From contig OZ244860.1 of the NCBI GenBank assembly GCA_965221035.1, forward strand, positions 1,426,001 through 1,490,000: a stretch of 64,000 bases of DNA, given 5' to 3'. The notes below the pieces were generated by a model. It had not been told where the DNA came from, did not search any database, and saw only the letters and a list, made by a program, of their open reading frames with translations. Made by a program: the position numbers and the translations under genes. This document shows positions 52,665 to 61,960 of the stretch, one piece after another; the first letter of the stretch is position 1, and the number at the start of each line of letters is the position of its first letter. The DNA comes from UBA6522 sp965221035. Its GTDB lineage: Bacteria > Pseudomonadota > Gammaproteobacteria > Steroidobacterales > Rariloculaceae.

Positions 52665-52725
52665 CGCTCTTGCCGGCCTCCGGGCCATCGCCGCCCCCGC
52701 TCGCTTCGCCTATACTTGGCGGACC

Positions 52726-53514
52726 GTGATTCCCACCAGGCGCACATCGGCGTTGCTTGCCGCGATCATGCTGGCACCGGTCGGCGGCATGATCCTGACG
52801 GAACCGGCTCGCGGCCAGGGCTGGGACCTGGAGCACCCCGAAGCGGAATTCCATATCGCCCGGTTGATGCCCGGCGGCAATCAGGCGTTACGCGGCGGAT
52901 ATCGCCAGTGGTATGCCATCGACTGGCCCGAAGCCGAGGACCATCTTGCCCAGGGCCTGCAGCGGCTGACCCGGCTGGAGGTGGCCGACGACAGCATCCA
53001 CGTGCGGACCATCGACGACCGCATCTTCAACCACCCCTGGCTGTTCGCCCAGCAGGTCGGCCGCTGGACGCTCTCCCAGGAAGAAACGGACCGGTTGCGT
53101 GAATACCTGATGCGCGGCGGCTTCCTGGTGGTCGACGACTTCCACGGCGCCTATGAGTGGGAGCACTTCAGATCGACCATCCAGCGTGCGCTGCCGGAAT
53201 ATCCCATCGTCGACATCCCCGACGAAGACCCGCTGCTCCACGTGCTGTACGACCTGGACCGCAACACCCAGATCCCCGGCGCCAGGCACCTCTATCGCGG
53301 CCCCGGAGGCCAGGTCATGGCCCAGCTTCCGGGCGGGCCGCCGCAGTGGCGGGGCATCTACGACGAGCAGGGCCGGCTGCTGGTGGCGATCAACTACAAC
53401 ATGGACATGGGTGACGCCTGGGAGCACGCCGACGACCCCTGGTACCCCAATCCCATGACCGCGCTCGCCTACCGCTTCGCGATCAACTACATCATTTACG
53501 CAATGACCCACTGA
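52726..53514 (+). CDS. DUF4159 exported protein
   Basis: 262 residues from GTG with signal peptide (TSALLAAIMLAPVGGMIL). DUF4159 pattern: FHIARLMPGGN, YAIDWPEAEDHLAQGLQRLT, PWLFAQQVGRWTLS, LREYLMRGGFLVVDDFHGAY and NYNMDMGDAWEHADDPWYP. The core resembles a glutamine-amidotransferase-like Rossmann fold without the catalytic cysteine. Usually found beside MoxR/DUF58 genes, which are not here. Function unknown. Confidence 0.85.
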   Translation: MIPTRRTSALLAAIMLAPVGGMILTEPARGQGWDLEHPEAEFHIARLMPGGNQALRGGYRQWYAIDWPEAEDHLAQGLQRLTRLEVADDSIHVRTIDDRIFNHPWLFAQQVGRWTLSQEETDRLREYLMRGGFLVVDDFHGAYEWEHFRSTIQRALPEYPIVDIPDEDPLLHVLYDLDRNTQIPGARHLYRGPGGQVMAQLPGGPPQWRGIYDEQGRLLVAINYNMDMGDAWEHADDPWYPNPMTALAYRFAINYIIYAMTH

Positions 53515-53573
53515 ACACGCGCGATGTTGGCGGGACCGCCATGTGCGCGGGACGCGCCACCGGACGAATCCAT

Positions 53574-53900
53574 ATGGGCGAATTTCCGATCTTCCTGACC
53601 GCCGTGGCAGTGGTCGCCTTCATCCTGCTGGCGCCCCGTGTGCGTGATGTGGTTCGCCGCGCGGTCCGTGGCGGCGGTCCCGGCGGAATCCGGGGCGCCC
53701 TCCGTGGCGCTTTTCGGGGCAATTTCAGGGGTCGCCGCCGCTGTGGCGTCGATGTGGAAGCCGACCTGCTGCGCGCCTGCGGCGGAGACAGGGCCGCGAT
53801 GGAACGCCTGATACGCCACGAACGCGCCCGCAAACCGGAACTCGGGCGTACCGGGGCCGCCTTGATGGCGCTGTCGAGACTCCGGGCGGACCGGCGGTGA
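53574..53900 (+). CDS. Small basic membrane protein, hypothetical
   Basis: 108 residues starting MGEFPIFLTAVAVVAFILL; a GTG/ATG at 53541 would add 11 residues. One transmembrane helix, then a Gly/Arg-rich stretch (RRAVRGGGPGGIRGALRGAF) and a helical C-terminus (CGGDRAAMERLIRHERARKP). No family recognised. Convergent with the transglutaminase gene; 21 bases between their stops. Confidence 0.6.
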   Translation: MGEFPIFLTAVAVVAFILLAPRVRDVVRRAVRGGGPGGIRGALRGAFRGNFRGRRRCGVDVEADLLRACGGDRAAMERLIRHERARKPELGRTGAALMALSRLRADRR

Positions 53901-53921
53901 TTTGCTCCTGGACCGGGCGGA

Positions 53922-54878
53922 CTACTGATCGAAACGACCGCCGTACTCCAGGGGCGTTGGCGCAACCGCCCGGAGATTGGGCCATTCCCGGTGCGGTTCG
54001 CGATCAGGCGTCGGCTCGTCGCTTTCGACCACGGTGACTTCGACGTCCAGGGTGGAGCCGCCCCCTCCCAGCACCGTGCCCCGTGTCGGACAGGCGTCAG
54101 CATAGTCGCGACCGACCGCCACGGCTATGAAACGATGATCGACCAGCGTGTCGTTGGTGGGATCGATGCCCACCCAACCGGCGCCGGGGACAAGGAATTC
54201 ACCCCAGCTATGGCTGGCGCCCGGCAGCGACTGCTCCCCTGGCTTGCCTTCCATGTGCAGGTACCCGGAAACGTAGCGGCTCGGAACGCCCCACGATCGC
54301 GCGATGGCCAGCATGACGTGGGTGTAGTCCTGGCAGACGCCGCGACCTGTTTCGAGTATCTGGTCCATGGGCGAATCCACGCCGGTGCTGCCGGGATGGT
54401 ACTGGAACTTCCGATGCAGCGTGGCCGACAGTTCCAGCAGCGAGGTCAATGGATCGTCACCGCGGCGAATGCCGTTGGCCGACATGAATTCCCCAAGCGC
54501 TTCGCTGAACCGCACGTAGTGGCTTGACTGGCGAAATTCCCAGTTTTCGGCCGAGCCCGCCGAAGCGGCGAGCGCCTCCCAGCCGTCCGGGCCGGACGAT
54601 TCGGTTGGCGGCGACGTCTCGGCGGCCTCCACCTTGACGCGGCTGCGCACCAGGGTCGTGCGGTGCCACCGGTGGATGTTGAACAGGTGGCAGCGGTTGC
54701 CGAACGGGTCCTGCATTTCGACCGGTGCGGCAGCGGGGTCGACGTGCAGATCGAATCCCAGCATGCGCTGATTCCTGTCGTTCCTCGGGCACAGGCGCAG
54801 CAACATGAGACTGCCGCGGGCCGGTTCCTCGTATTGGAAGCTTGAGACGTGCTCGATCTGGAACGTCCTGACCGTCAT
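53922..54878 (-). CDS. Transglutaminase-like cysteine peptidase
   Basis: 318 residues from ATG 54878, overlapping the alpha-E stop by four bases (ATGA). An N-terminal beta domain (VRTFQIEHVSSFQYEEPARG) precedes the papain-like core with C in GRGVCQDYTHVM, H in SHSWGEFLV and D in GIDPTNDTL. It acts with the alpha-E and ATP-grasp proteins in a conserved operon thought to make and cleave a peptide. The longer open frame continuing to 55511 is a shadow. Confidence 0.92.
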   Translation of the reverse strand: MTVRTFQIEHVSSFQYEEPARGSLMLLRLCPRNDRNQRMLGFDLHVDPAAAPVEMQDPFGNRCHLFNIHRWHRTTLVRSRVKVEAAETSPPTESSGPDGWEALAASAGSAENWEFRQSSHYVRFSEALGEFMSANGIRRGDDPLTSLLELSATLHRKFQYHPGSTGVDSPMDQILETGRGVCQDYTHVMLAIARSWGVPSRYVSGYLHMEGKPGEQSLPGASHSWGEFLVPGAGWVGIDPTNDTLVDHRFIAVAVGRDYADACPTRGTVLGGGGSTLDVEVTVVESDEPTPDREPHREWPNLRAVAPTPLEYGGRFDQ

Positions 54879-55852
54879 CGGGGACCGTCCTCGATCCCAT
54901 AGTTGAAATAGGAGGCGTCGATATCCCCGTCGAGCTGGCGGCACGCCCCGAGAATCTCCTTCAGCATCGCGCGTGTGGTCCTGTCTCCCTCGGGATCGTC
55001 CCAACGCCAGTCGTACTCGAGCACCGCCACGACCCGGCCCACGCGTCGGGCGGCTTCCGCGGCCATTGGCCGGTGTTCGCCGACCGCGTCCAGCGCGGCA
55101 GATATTCGGTCCAGCGCGAACCGCACCGAGTGCGCGAGCAAGGGATCGGACACCAGTAAGTCGATGACGCGGCCCGGCTGGTAGTCCAGCGAGTAACGGC
55201 GGTGATAGGCCACCCGCGCATCGCAGATCTGCAGCAGCGAGCGCCACTCCGGCTCCAGGTGGGATTCGACCGAGGGAAACACTTCCAGGTGGGCATCCAG
55301 CAGCGCGGTCAGGTTCTGGGCTCGTTCCACCGCGCGGCCAAGCCGCAGAAAGTGCCAGCCGGCGTCGCGGTACATGGCGCTGCCGGCGATGCCGTGGAAC
55401 GCCCGGACGGCATCCTCGGTGCGTTGGAAGAACTCGCCGGAACGGTCGGCCCAGACGTCCCCCACGTCCAGGTCCCGGATATCCAGGTAGAGCAGGTTCA
55501 GGCACGACCACATCTCGTTACCGATCACGTTGCGGACCTGGCGGGCGTTCTCCCTGGCGGCGGCGACACAGTTGCGGATTGCGTCGGGGTTGTTCGGCTC
55601 GAATGTCAGGTCGTCCACCAGGGTGAAGGCGTCGGCGAGCATGAAGTCGTCGTCGCCGCGATTCGACCCCAGAACGCCGCCGACCGGCTCACGGCCCAGA
55701 CCCAGGTACAGGCGCAGCCAGGTCCGGTCGAGCTCCTCGACCGTGCGATCCTGCAGGTCCAGATACTGCACAAGGACCAGGCGGCAACCGTGCGCCGCCC
55801 GCTCGAGGTATCGACCGATCCAGTAGAGACCCTGGGCGTTGCGCGACAGCAT
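54875..55852 (-). CDS. Alpha-E domain protein (DUF403)
   Basis: 325 residues beginning MLSRNAQGLYWIGRYLERAA, the typical alpha-E start. All-helical, with DFMLADAFTLVDDLTFEPNN, ARQVRNVIGNEMWSCLN and the DAHLEVFPSVESHLEPEW block. It is four bases after the ATP-grasp stop and overlaps the transglutaminase start. Alpha-E proteins are constant partners of circularly permuted ATP-grasp ligases. Individual role unknown. Confidence 0.92.
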   Translation of the reverse strand: MLSRNAQGLYWIGRYLERAAHGCRLVLVQYLDLQDRTVEELDRTWLRLYLGLGREPVGGVLGSNRGDDDFMLADAFTLVDDLTFEPNNPDAIRNCVAAARENARQVRNVIGNEMWSCLNLLYLDIRDLDVGDVWADRSGEFFQRTEDAVRAFHGIAGSAMYRDAGWHFLRLGRAVERAQNLTALLDAHLEVFPSVESHLEPEWRSLLQICDARVAYHRRYSLDYQPGRVIDLLVSDPLLAHSVRFALDRISAALDAVGEHRPMAAEAARRVGRVVAVLEYDWRWDDPEGDRTTRAMLKEILGACRQLDGDIDASYFNYGIEDGPR

Positions 55853-55856
55853 GGCG

Positions 55857-57335
55857 TTATTCCGGGAGCACCCAGAGGTCCTTGCCGCCGCCGCCCTGGC
55901 TGGAATTGACCACCAGCGAACCCTCGACCAGCGCCACCCGGCAGAATGCCCCGGGCACCAGCCGAGTCTCGCGGCCGGTCAGGACGAAGGGCCTCAAGTC
56001 CACGTGGCGGGGCGCGGCGCCCTTGTCCGTCAGGCAGGGCGCGCGCGACAGGTCCAGCACCGGCTGCGAAATGAAATTGGCGGGATTTTCGCGGATCCCC
56101 CTGGCGTAAGCGTCCCGCTCCTTGGGCGAGGCCCGCGGCCCCACGAGCATGCCGTAGCCGCCGGATTCGCCCACCATCTTGACCACCAGCCGTTCCAGGT
56201 TGTCGAGCGTGTATTCCAAGCCCTCCGGCGTTCGGCAAAGGTGCGTCTCCACGTTGGCCAGCAGCGGCTCCTCGCCGAGAAAGTAGCGGATGATGTCGGG
56301 AACGAAGGCGTAGACGCTCTTGTCGTCGGCCACCCCGGTGCCCGGCGCGTTGGCGATGACCACGTTGCCGAGCCGATAGGCGTAGAACAGTCCCGGCACG
56401 CCCAGCTGCGAATCCGCTCGGAACGCCAGCGGGTCCAGGTAGTCGTCATCGACCCGGCGATAGATCACGTCGACCTTTCGCAGTCCGCCGATGGTCCGCA
56501 TGTAGACGAAGCCGTCATGAACCAGCAGGTCCCCGCCCTGCACCAGTTCCACGCCCATCTCCCTGGCAAGAAACATGTGCTCGTAATAGGCCGAATTGTG
56601 CACGCCCGGCGTCAGCAGGACGATGCAGGGGTCGGACAGGTTCGTGGGCGCCAATTCGGACAGCGTCTGTCTCAGCAGCTTGCCGTAGTGCTCGACTCCC
56701 CGCACCTTGTAATGCCGGAAGAGGTCGCGGAAGCTCGACTTCAGCGCGGCCCGGTTGGCCAGCATGTAGGAGACCCCGGAAGGCACGCGCAGGTTGTCCT
56801 CCAGCACCATGAAACCATCATTGGTGCGCACCAGGTCCGTGCCGCACAGCGCGACGTGGATGCCGCGCGGGACGCTGACGCCACGCATCTCGATGCGGTA
56901 CTGCGGGCAGCCCAGCACCATGTCCACCGGAATCACGCCATCGTCAAGGCTCCGGCGGCGACCGTAGATGTCGGCCAGAAACAGGTTCAGGGCCTTGATC
57001 CGCTGATGCAGGCCCCGTTCGATGAAATCCCAGGTAGCGGCGTCGAGGATTCTCGGCAACACATCGATGGGAATGATCCGTTCCCGCGCGCCTTGCTCGC
57101 CATAGACCGCGAAGGTGATCCCCTCGTGCAGGAACGACCGCTCCGCGCGCTCCTGCATGGCGGCGATGTCCTCGGGCGCCATGCCGTTCAGCGCATCCGC
57201 TAGCCTGCGGCAATGCTCCCGGGGCACCGGGCCGGACTCGAACATTTCATCGTAAAAGCGGGGTTCGGAAGGGTAATCCGCAAACATCGACGGCACAGGC
57301 TCCGATTCAGGGCCGGTCACTCGCACGTCTGGCAT
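55857..57335 (-). CDS. Circularly permuted ATP-grasp ligase (DUF404/DUF407)
   Basis: 492 residues from ATG 57335 (MPDVRVTGPE); a longer frame to 57710 lacks family similarity. Conserved parts: FYDEMFESGPVPREHCRRLA, GITFAVYGEQGARERIIPID, VLEDNLRVPSGVSYMLANR, VVIANAPGTGVADDKSVYAF and GGYGMLVGPRAS. The family is predicted to form peptide bonds with ATP. First gene of the operon followed by alpha-E and transglutaminase. Confidence 0.92.
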   Translation of the reverse strand: MPDVRVTGPESEPVPSMFADYPSEPRFYDEMFESGPVPREHCRRLADALNGMAPEDIAAMQERAERSFLHEGITFAVYGEQGARERIIPIDVLPRILDAATWDFIERGLHQRIKALNLFLADIYGRRRSLDDGVIPVDMVLGCPQYRIEMRGVSVPRGIHVALCGTDLVRTNDGFMVLEDNLRVPSGVSYMLANRAALKSSFRDLFRHYKVRGVEHYGKLLRQTLSELAPTNLSDPCIVLLTPGVHNSAYYEHMFLAREMGVELVQGGDLLVHDGFVYMRTIGGLRKVDVIYRRVDDDYLDPLAFRADSQLGVPGLFYAYRLGNVVIANAPGTGVADDKSVYAFVPDIIRYFLGEEPLLANVETHLCRTPEGLEYTLDNLERLVVKMVGESGGYGMLVGPRASPKERDAYARGIRENPANFISQPVLDLSRAPCLTDKGAAPRHVDLRPFVLTGRETRLVPGAFCRVALVEGSLVVNSSQGGGGKDLWVLPE

Positions 57336-57803
57336 CTTCTTCCTGTCGCTTATCAGCTGGCCGTTCGGGGTTGCCCACAAACGCTTCCCGCCACGCCCGC
57401 GGTGCTCACTTGTGGATTGCAGGATACAGTAAATTTGCTGGTATCGTTTCCCAGCGCCGCAACCGCCCTGGAGAAATTCGCCCAAGAGGAACAGGCCAAC
57501 CTGTCCAAGGATTGGGGTCCACCTCTTCCATCGTACGGCGCGACGTCGATCGTCTTTTATCTGGGTACGGAAAGGCTCGCGTTTGGCGAACGCCGCTACG
57601 CGTTGCCGGTAAGCTGCTTGTGGGGTACCTAGGCCGGTGCGCATTTTCGTGGATTTCACTTTCGCGTAGAGTGGCAGGGACATGGCGGAGAGTGTCAGGC
57701 AAAGGAACACTCACGTGGCAACAGGGATGGCACCCTTGCTATTCAGCCTGCCCGGCTAGTGGCCAAATCGCCCAATATCGGAAAATTCAGGGAATACCGG
57801 CAT
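57336..57803. promoter_or_regulatory. Divergent intergenic region, no gene supported
   Basis: 468 bases between the ATP-grasp operon and the sulfatase gene, which point away from each other, so both promoters should lie here. Open frames exist on both strands but have no start signals or family features. No clear operator was found. Confidence 0.45.
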
Positions 57804-59267
57804 ATGAACAGATGGAAATTACCCTTGGCGCCCATCGTGGTCCTGCTCGCCAGCCACCAGTCGGTCGCGCAGAATTTCGTGCTGATCCTGTCGGACGACC
57901 AGGGCTGGACCGGAACGTCGGTGCGCATGGACGACCGCGTGCCGAATTCGGTGAGCGACCTGTACCAGACCCCGAGCCTTGAGCGCCTGGCCGCCGAGGG
58001 CATGAAGTTCTCCAATGCCTATTCGCCGGCTCCAAACTGCTCGCCCACGCGGATGAGCATCCAGACCGGCAAGACGGCGGCCCGTCTGGGGGCCACCGAC
58101 ATCATCGATGTCGTGCCGGACGAAAACGGGCGCGCCAACATTCAGGTGTTCCACGACACCATGTATCACAACAAACCGATGCTCGTGCCCTTGCCTGTCA
58201 GCGATATCGCGGACGAGGAGACGACCATCGCGGAGCTGCTCAAGCAACACGACCCGGCCTATGCGACCGGCCATTTCGGCAAGTGGCACATGGGCGGGGG
58301 TTCGCCGGAACGCCATGGCTACGATGCGCATGACGGTCTGACAACCAACAACGAAGGATTCGCAAGCCAGCCCGATCCAAAGCGCAGCGCAGAGGTGACC
58401 GACAGGGCGGTCGCCTTCATTGACGAGCAGGCGCGGGCCGACCGGGCATTTTTCGTCCAGGTTTCGTACTACGCTGTGCATACACCGGTCCGGGCGCGAC
58501 CGGAAACCGTGTTGACGTTCAGCGAATACCAACATGGGAGGGACCTCGGCATTCGTGGCGACCAGGTCCATACCAATGCGGCATACGCAGCGATGACCGC
58601 GGAAATGGACGCCGGCGTGGGCCGCATCCTCGACACGCTCGACCGCCTCGGTGTCGCCGACGACACCTACGTCATCTTCACCTCGGACAACGGCGGCGAA
58701 TCGGACAATCCGGTCACCAGCAACGTGCCGCTGGCGTGGGGCAAGACCCACGTGTGGGAGGGAGGCATCCGTGTGCCGTTGTTCATCCGCGGCCCCGGGA
58801 TCGAGGCCGGCGCGCAAAGCAACGTGCCGGTCGTCGGCTACGACTTCCTGCCGACGATCGCCCACTGGGCGGGTGCCGCCGCGGGTCTGCCGGACGATCT
58901 GGATGGCGGCAGCCTGGTTCCGGTGCTCGAAAACGGCGGCGACGGGACGGTGGACCGGCCCACGGAACCGCTGATCTGGTACTACGGCGCCTACCGCAAC
59001 CAGAAGCACGTCACGCCCCAGGCGGCGATACGGCGGGGCAATCACAAGCTCATCTGGGAACTCGAGCCGGACCGCGCCTACCTCTACGATCTCGGCCTGG
59101 ACCTGCGGGAATCCACCGATCTGTCGCGCTTCCGGCCCGAGATCGCCGAATCGATGCTGGTAGAACTGAGGGGGTATCTGCGCGATGTCGGCACGACGCT
59201 CCCGACGCCCAACCCCGATTACGACCCGGCGCTCGACGGCGGGCTGCGGCCGCTGGTGTTCGAGTAA
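57804..59267 (+). CDS. Type I sulfatase, exported
   Basis: 487 residues from ATG 57804, signal peptide MNRWKLPLAPIVVLLASHQS. Sulfatase signature C79-S-P-T-R83 in NCSPTRMSIQTGK: Cys79 is converted to formylglycine by a maturase that is not in the window. Metal ligands in VLILSDDQGW (D31, D32) and SDNGGES; GHFGKWHMGG and SYYAVHTP supply further active-site residues. The C-terminus has YGAYRNQKHVTPQAAIRRGN. Probably removes sulfate from an external glycan or ester. It stands alone here, with no PUL or carbohydrate genes near. Confidence 0.92.
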   Translation: MNRWKLPLAPIVVLLASHQSVAQNFVLILSDDQGWTGTSVRMDDRVPNSVSDLYQTPSLERLAAEGMKFSNAYSPAPNCSPTRMSIQTGKTAARLGATDIIDVVPDENGRANIQVFHDTMYHNKPMLVPLPVSDIADEETTIAELLKQHDPAYATGHFGKWHMGGGSPERHGYDAHDGLTTNNEGFASQPDPKRSAEVTDRAVAFIDEQARADRAFFVQVSYYAVHTPVRARPETVLTFSEYQHGRDLGIRGDQVHTNAAYAAMTAEMDAGVGRILDTLDRLGVADDTYVIFTSDNGGESDNPVTSNVPLAWGKTHVWEGGIRVPLFIRGPGIEAGAQSNVPVVGYDFLPTIAHWAGAAAGLPDDLDGGSLVPVLENGGDGTVDRPTEPLIWYYGAYRNQKHVTPQAAIRRGNHKLIWELEPDRAYLYDLGLDLRESTDLSRFRPEIAESMLVELRGYLRDVGTTLPTPNPDYDPALDGGLRPLVFE

Positions 59268-59308
59268 TTGCGCGTTAGCCGGGCAGGCACCCGAGTATCC
59301 AGAGACAA

Positions 59309-59341
59309 ATCCCGACACAAATCCCGGCAAAGTGTCGGGAT
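59309..59341 (+). terminator. Rho-independent-like terminator after the sulfatase
   Basis: Ten-base perfect inverted repeat ATCCCGACAC / GTGTCGGGAT with a 13-base loop, followed by TCTCGTATTTTT. It could stop sulfatase transcription. Its arms contain the same TCCCGAC box as the operators downstream, so it may also be a regulator site. Confidence 0.5.
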
Positions 59342-59371
59342 TCTCGTATTTTTGGGTTATTTGTGTTTGAT

Positions 59372-59444
59372 TCCCGACATATATCTGCTTATATTGTCGG
59401 GATACAGATCACAAAACTGACCCATTACAGCTATCCCGACATAT
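59372..59444 (+). promoter_or_regulatory. TCCCGACA operator cluster before deaminase-ATPase gene
   Basis: A near-perfect palindrome TCCCGACATATA ... TATATTGTCGGGA (59372-59402) is followed by a third box TATCCCGACATAT at 59432-59444, thirty bases before the start codon. The spacing suits a dimeric regulator. The winged-helix end of the downstream protein is a candidate binder. Confidence 0.6.
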
Positions 59445-59473
59445 TCATTCCCTCCACTATCTGAGCCAATCCA

Positions 59474-61006
59474 ATGCCCGACGAAGTCCGATTCATCGCC
59501 CGCCAACTGATGGAGCAAGCGGTCCAGGTCATGCGAAAGTCCGTGGAGGAACGCCGTGTGGATGGCAAGTCGAGCCCCATGGTGGGGGCCGTGCTATGGC
59601 AACCGGAAGGCCATGTGCACACCGCGTACCGTGGCGAATTGAGAGACGGCGATCATGCAGAATACACCCTGTTGGAACGCAAGATGCGAGCGTCAAGACT
59701 GGACGACGCCGTGCTGTTCGCAACGCTGGAGCCATGCGCCCCAGGAGCGCGCCAGCGTCCCAAGCTGAGTTGCGCCGAACGAATCGTTCTGGCGCGCATC
59801 AAGAAGGTCTGGGTCGGCATCGAGGACCCCGACCCGACCGTAGACCGCAGGGGTATCAGATATCTCCAGGACAACGGCGTCAAGGTGCGCATGTTCGATC
59901 CGGACCTTCAGCAAGAGATCAAGAACGCCAATAGCGCATTCCTCGATCAGGCGCGACAGCGTGCCGATGAGGTCGAAAAAACGGCCGGGCAGCAACCCAT
60001 CAGGCTGTCTCCCCTCGAAAGCGCGCTCCCAACCGCTGAAGAGCGTGACCTTTCCGCCACGGCGCTGGAACGTTACCGGGCTAGTGCCGGAATTAACGAG
60101 CCGAGGAATTCCGGAGCCTTCAATCGCCGTCTGCTCCAGCTCGGGCTGCTCCGGGAGAACGCCGACGCAGGTCTGGCTCCGTCCGGCTTCGGGATGCTCC
60201 TGTTCGGCCGCGAACCGCGCACCGCCCTGCTCCAGGCCGGAGTACTCGCTACGATCCACTACGCCGATGGCAGGGAGGAAGTGCGAGACTTCGATGGCCC
60301 CCAGGTTTTCGTGCCCGAGCAAGTGCTGCAATGGCTACGCGACAAGCTGCCCAATCCCATCGACCGTTCCGGGGCGCGGCGAGTCGAGGTCAACGAGAAA
60401 CTGTTCGCCATGGTCAGGGAAGCGGTAGTCAATGCAATCGTCCACCGTGACTACGACATTGAAGTGGCCAACTGCCACTTGACCGTAACGCCGGACACCA
60501 TCACGGTGATGAGCCCGGGAAGCCCTGTCGAACCGATCAGGCTGGAACAGTTGCAATCGTTCAATGCGCCCATGCTCAGCCGCAATCCGATCCTCCACTA
60601 CATTTTCTCGCGCATGGCGCTCGCCGAGGAACGGGGGCTGGGACTCAAGTCCCTCCGCAGGAACGCCGAGGACGCAGGATTGCCGTTGCCTATGTACAAA
60701 TGGAACGACCCTTATCTGACACTGACACTCTACCGAAGCGCCGCCGCGCTCGCCGCCGATATCGCGGAGCCCGCGGTGATGGACCGATTGACCGCCGACC
60801 AGGAAGCCGCATGGGGCATCGTCGCGGCGCGGGAATCGATCACCGCCCGAACGCTCATGAACCGCCTGGAGTTCAACGAACGCAAGGCGCAACGCATTAT
60901 GCGGGGGCTGATGGACGTCGGCCTGGTGCACCGTGTGGGCGAGGGGCGCGCCACGCGATACACGCCCTCACCTTGCCAGGTGCCTGCTAAGGCAAAACGC
61001 CCATGA
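59474..61006 (+). CDS. Deaminase-like / HATPase_c_4 / winged-helix fusion protein
   Basis: 510 residues in three parts. Residues ~10-145: nucleoside/RibD-like deaminase with HAE (H61, E63), LEPC (C88), KLSC (C100) and WVGIEDPDPTVDRRGI, i.e. a zinc-ligand set. Residues ~200-425: COG2865-type ATPase with EAVVNAIVHRDYDIEV (N box), VMSPGSPVEP, LSRNPILHYIFSRM and ERGLGLKSL. Residues ~435-500: winged helix (ITARTLMNRLEFNERKAQRI). COG2865 proteins usually carry an AlbA_2 domain at the N-terminus; here it is replaced by a deaminase. The stop overlaps the next gene (ATGA). Role inferred: nucleotide-sensing regulator or defence protein. Confidence 0.8.
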   Translation: MPDEVRFIARQLMEQAVQVMRKSVEERRVDGKSSPMVGAVLWQPEGHVHTAYRGELRDGDHAEYTLLERKMRASRLDDAVLFATLEPCAPGARQRPKLSCAERIVLARIKKVWVGIEDPDPTVDRRGIRYLQDNGVKVRMFDPDLQQEIKNANSAFLDQARQRADEVEKTAGQQPIRLSPLESALPTAEERDLSATALERYRASAGINEPRNSGAFNRRLLQLGLLRENADAGLAPSGFGMLLFGREPRTALLQAGVLATIHYADGREEVRDFDGPQVFVPEQVLQWLRDKLPNPIDRSGARRVEVNEKLFAMVREAVVNAIVHRDYDIEVANCHLTVTPDTITVMSPGSPVEPIRLEQLQSFNAPMLSRNPILHYIFSRMALAEERGLGLKSLRRNAEDAGLPLPMYKWNDPYLTLTLYRSAAALAADIAEPAVMDRLTADQEAAWGIVAARESITARTLMNRLEFNERKAQRIMRGLMDVGLVHRVGEGRATRYTPSPCQVPAKAKRP

Positions 61007-61731
61007 AACTGCAAATCGCGAGCGACCTGCATCTGGAATTCGGCCATTCGCCGAAGCTGCACGATGTGGGCGCCGATGTACTCGTGCTGGCGGGCGACAT
61101 CGGCACGGCGAACGATGAGACCGTGGAATGGGTTCTCGGGCTGAGCGAACGCTACCAGGCGGTCCTGTACGTACCGGGCAACCACGAGTTCTACGGGAAG
61201 GATCTGGATGCCGCCGATTCGTTCATGCGCACGATGAGTGCCAGCGGCGGTTACGAGTGGATGAACAACCAGGCGGTTCGGGTGGGCGAGCGGCGTTTTG
61301 TCGGCAGTCCCCTGTGGGCCAACTTCTGCAACGAGCCATCGTCAATCATGAAGGCGGGCCGCGCGATCAGTGACTTTCACCGCATCCGGCGCGGAGGTGG
61401 GCTGCTGACACCAGGAGCCATGTTGGAGCTGCACGAGAAAGCCGTTGAGTTTCTGACCGAGACAGTCGAGCCCGACGATATCGTCATCACGCACTGGCCA
61501 CCGACCCTGAAAGCCCGCCACCCCGGTTTCCCGATGGATGACATCGCCCGGTATTTCTGCGCCGACATTCCACAAGCCGTGGAATCCATCCGGCCCGAAC
61601 TGTGGATCTGCGGTCATACGCACCACAATGTGGACTTCATGTTCGGAAAGACGCGGATTCTGTCGAACCAGGGCGGCTATCCGCACGAGGCGCCCGCCGG
61701 ATACGATCCGGGGTTGGTGGTCGAGGTGTAG
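61003..61731 (+). CDS. Calcineurin-like metallophosphoesterase
   Basis: 242 residues. Motifs in order: IASDLHLEF (D-x-H), LVLAGDIG, VPGNHEFYG (GNHE), ITHWPP and CGHTHHN (GHxH), the full dimetal set. Hydrolyses phosphoesters; possible substrates are nucleotides or nucleic acids. Coupled with the deaminase-ATPase gene by a four-base overlap, so the two probably work together. No signal peptide, thus cytoplasmic. Confidence 0.9.
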   Translation: MKLQIASDLHLEFGHSPKLHDVGADVLVLAGDIGTANDETVEWVLGLSERYQAVLYVPGNHEFYGKDLDAADSFMRTMSASGGYEWMNNQAVRVGERRFVGSPLWANFCNEPSSIMKAGRAISDFHRIRRGGGLLTPGAMLELHEKAVEFLTETVEPDDIVITHWPPTLKARHPGFPMDDIARYFCADIPQAVESIRPELWICGHTHHNVDFMFGKTRILSNQGGYPHEAPAGYDPGLVVEV

Positions 61732-61960
61732 GGACCGCTGTTGCGGGTGGACGCTACTCCCGGCGTTCGACGGGTCGCAATTGCCCGTACTGGCCAAGAA
61801 AATGATAACTTGATGGCTAATTTACGCGTTTGCTTTGCATTTACTGTCGTTTGCCCAACGCGAGTATCTTGAGCAGCACCATGGTGTCCTGCGACTTTTC
61901 GAAGCTTTCAGTAGCCTTGCAGGACCAAATCGGCCGCCGTTCCAAGTAATGATCAACGCC

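Noticed and set aside
53922..55511. Reading the transglutaminase as a 529-residue protein
   Set aside because: The extra N-terminal part is out-of-frame alpha-E sequence; the ATGA overlap and the family start (MTVRTFQIEH) support 54878.
57371..57982. Plus-strand frame overlapping the sulfatase start
   Set aside because: Its 3' half is the sulfatase gene in a wrong frame and the 5' half has no coding features.
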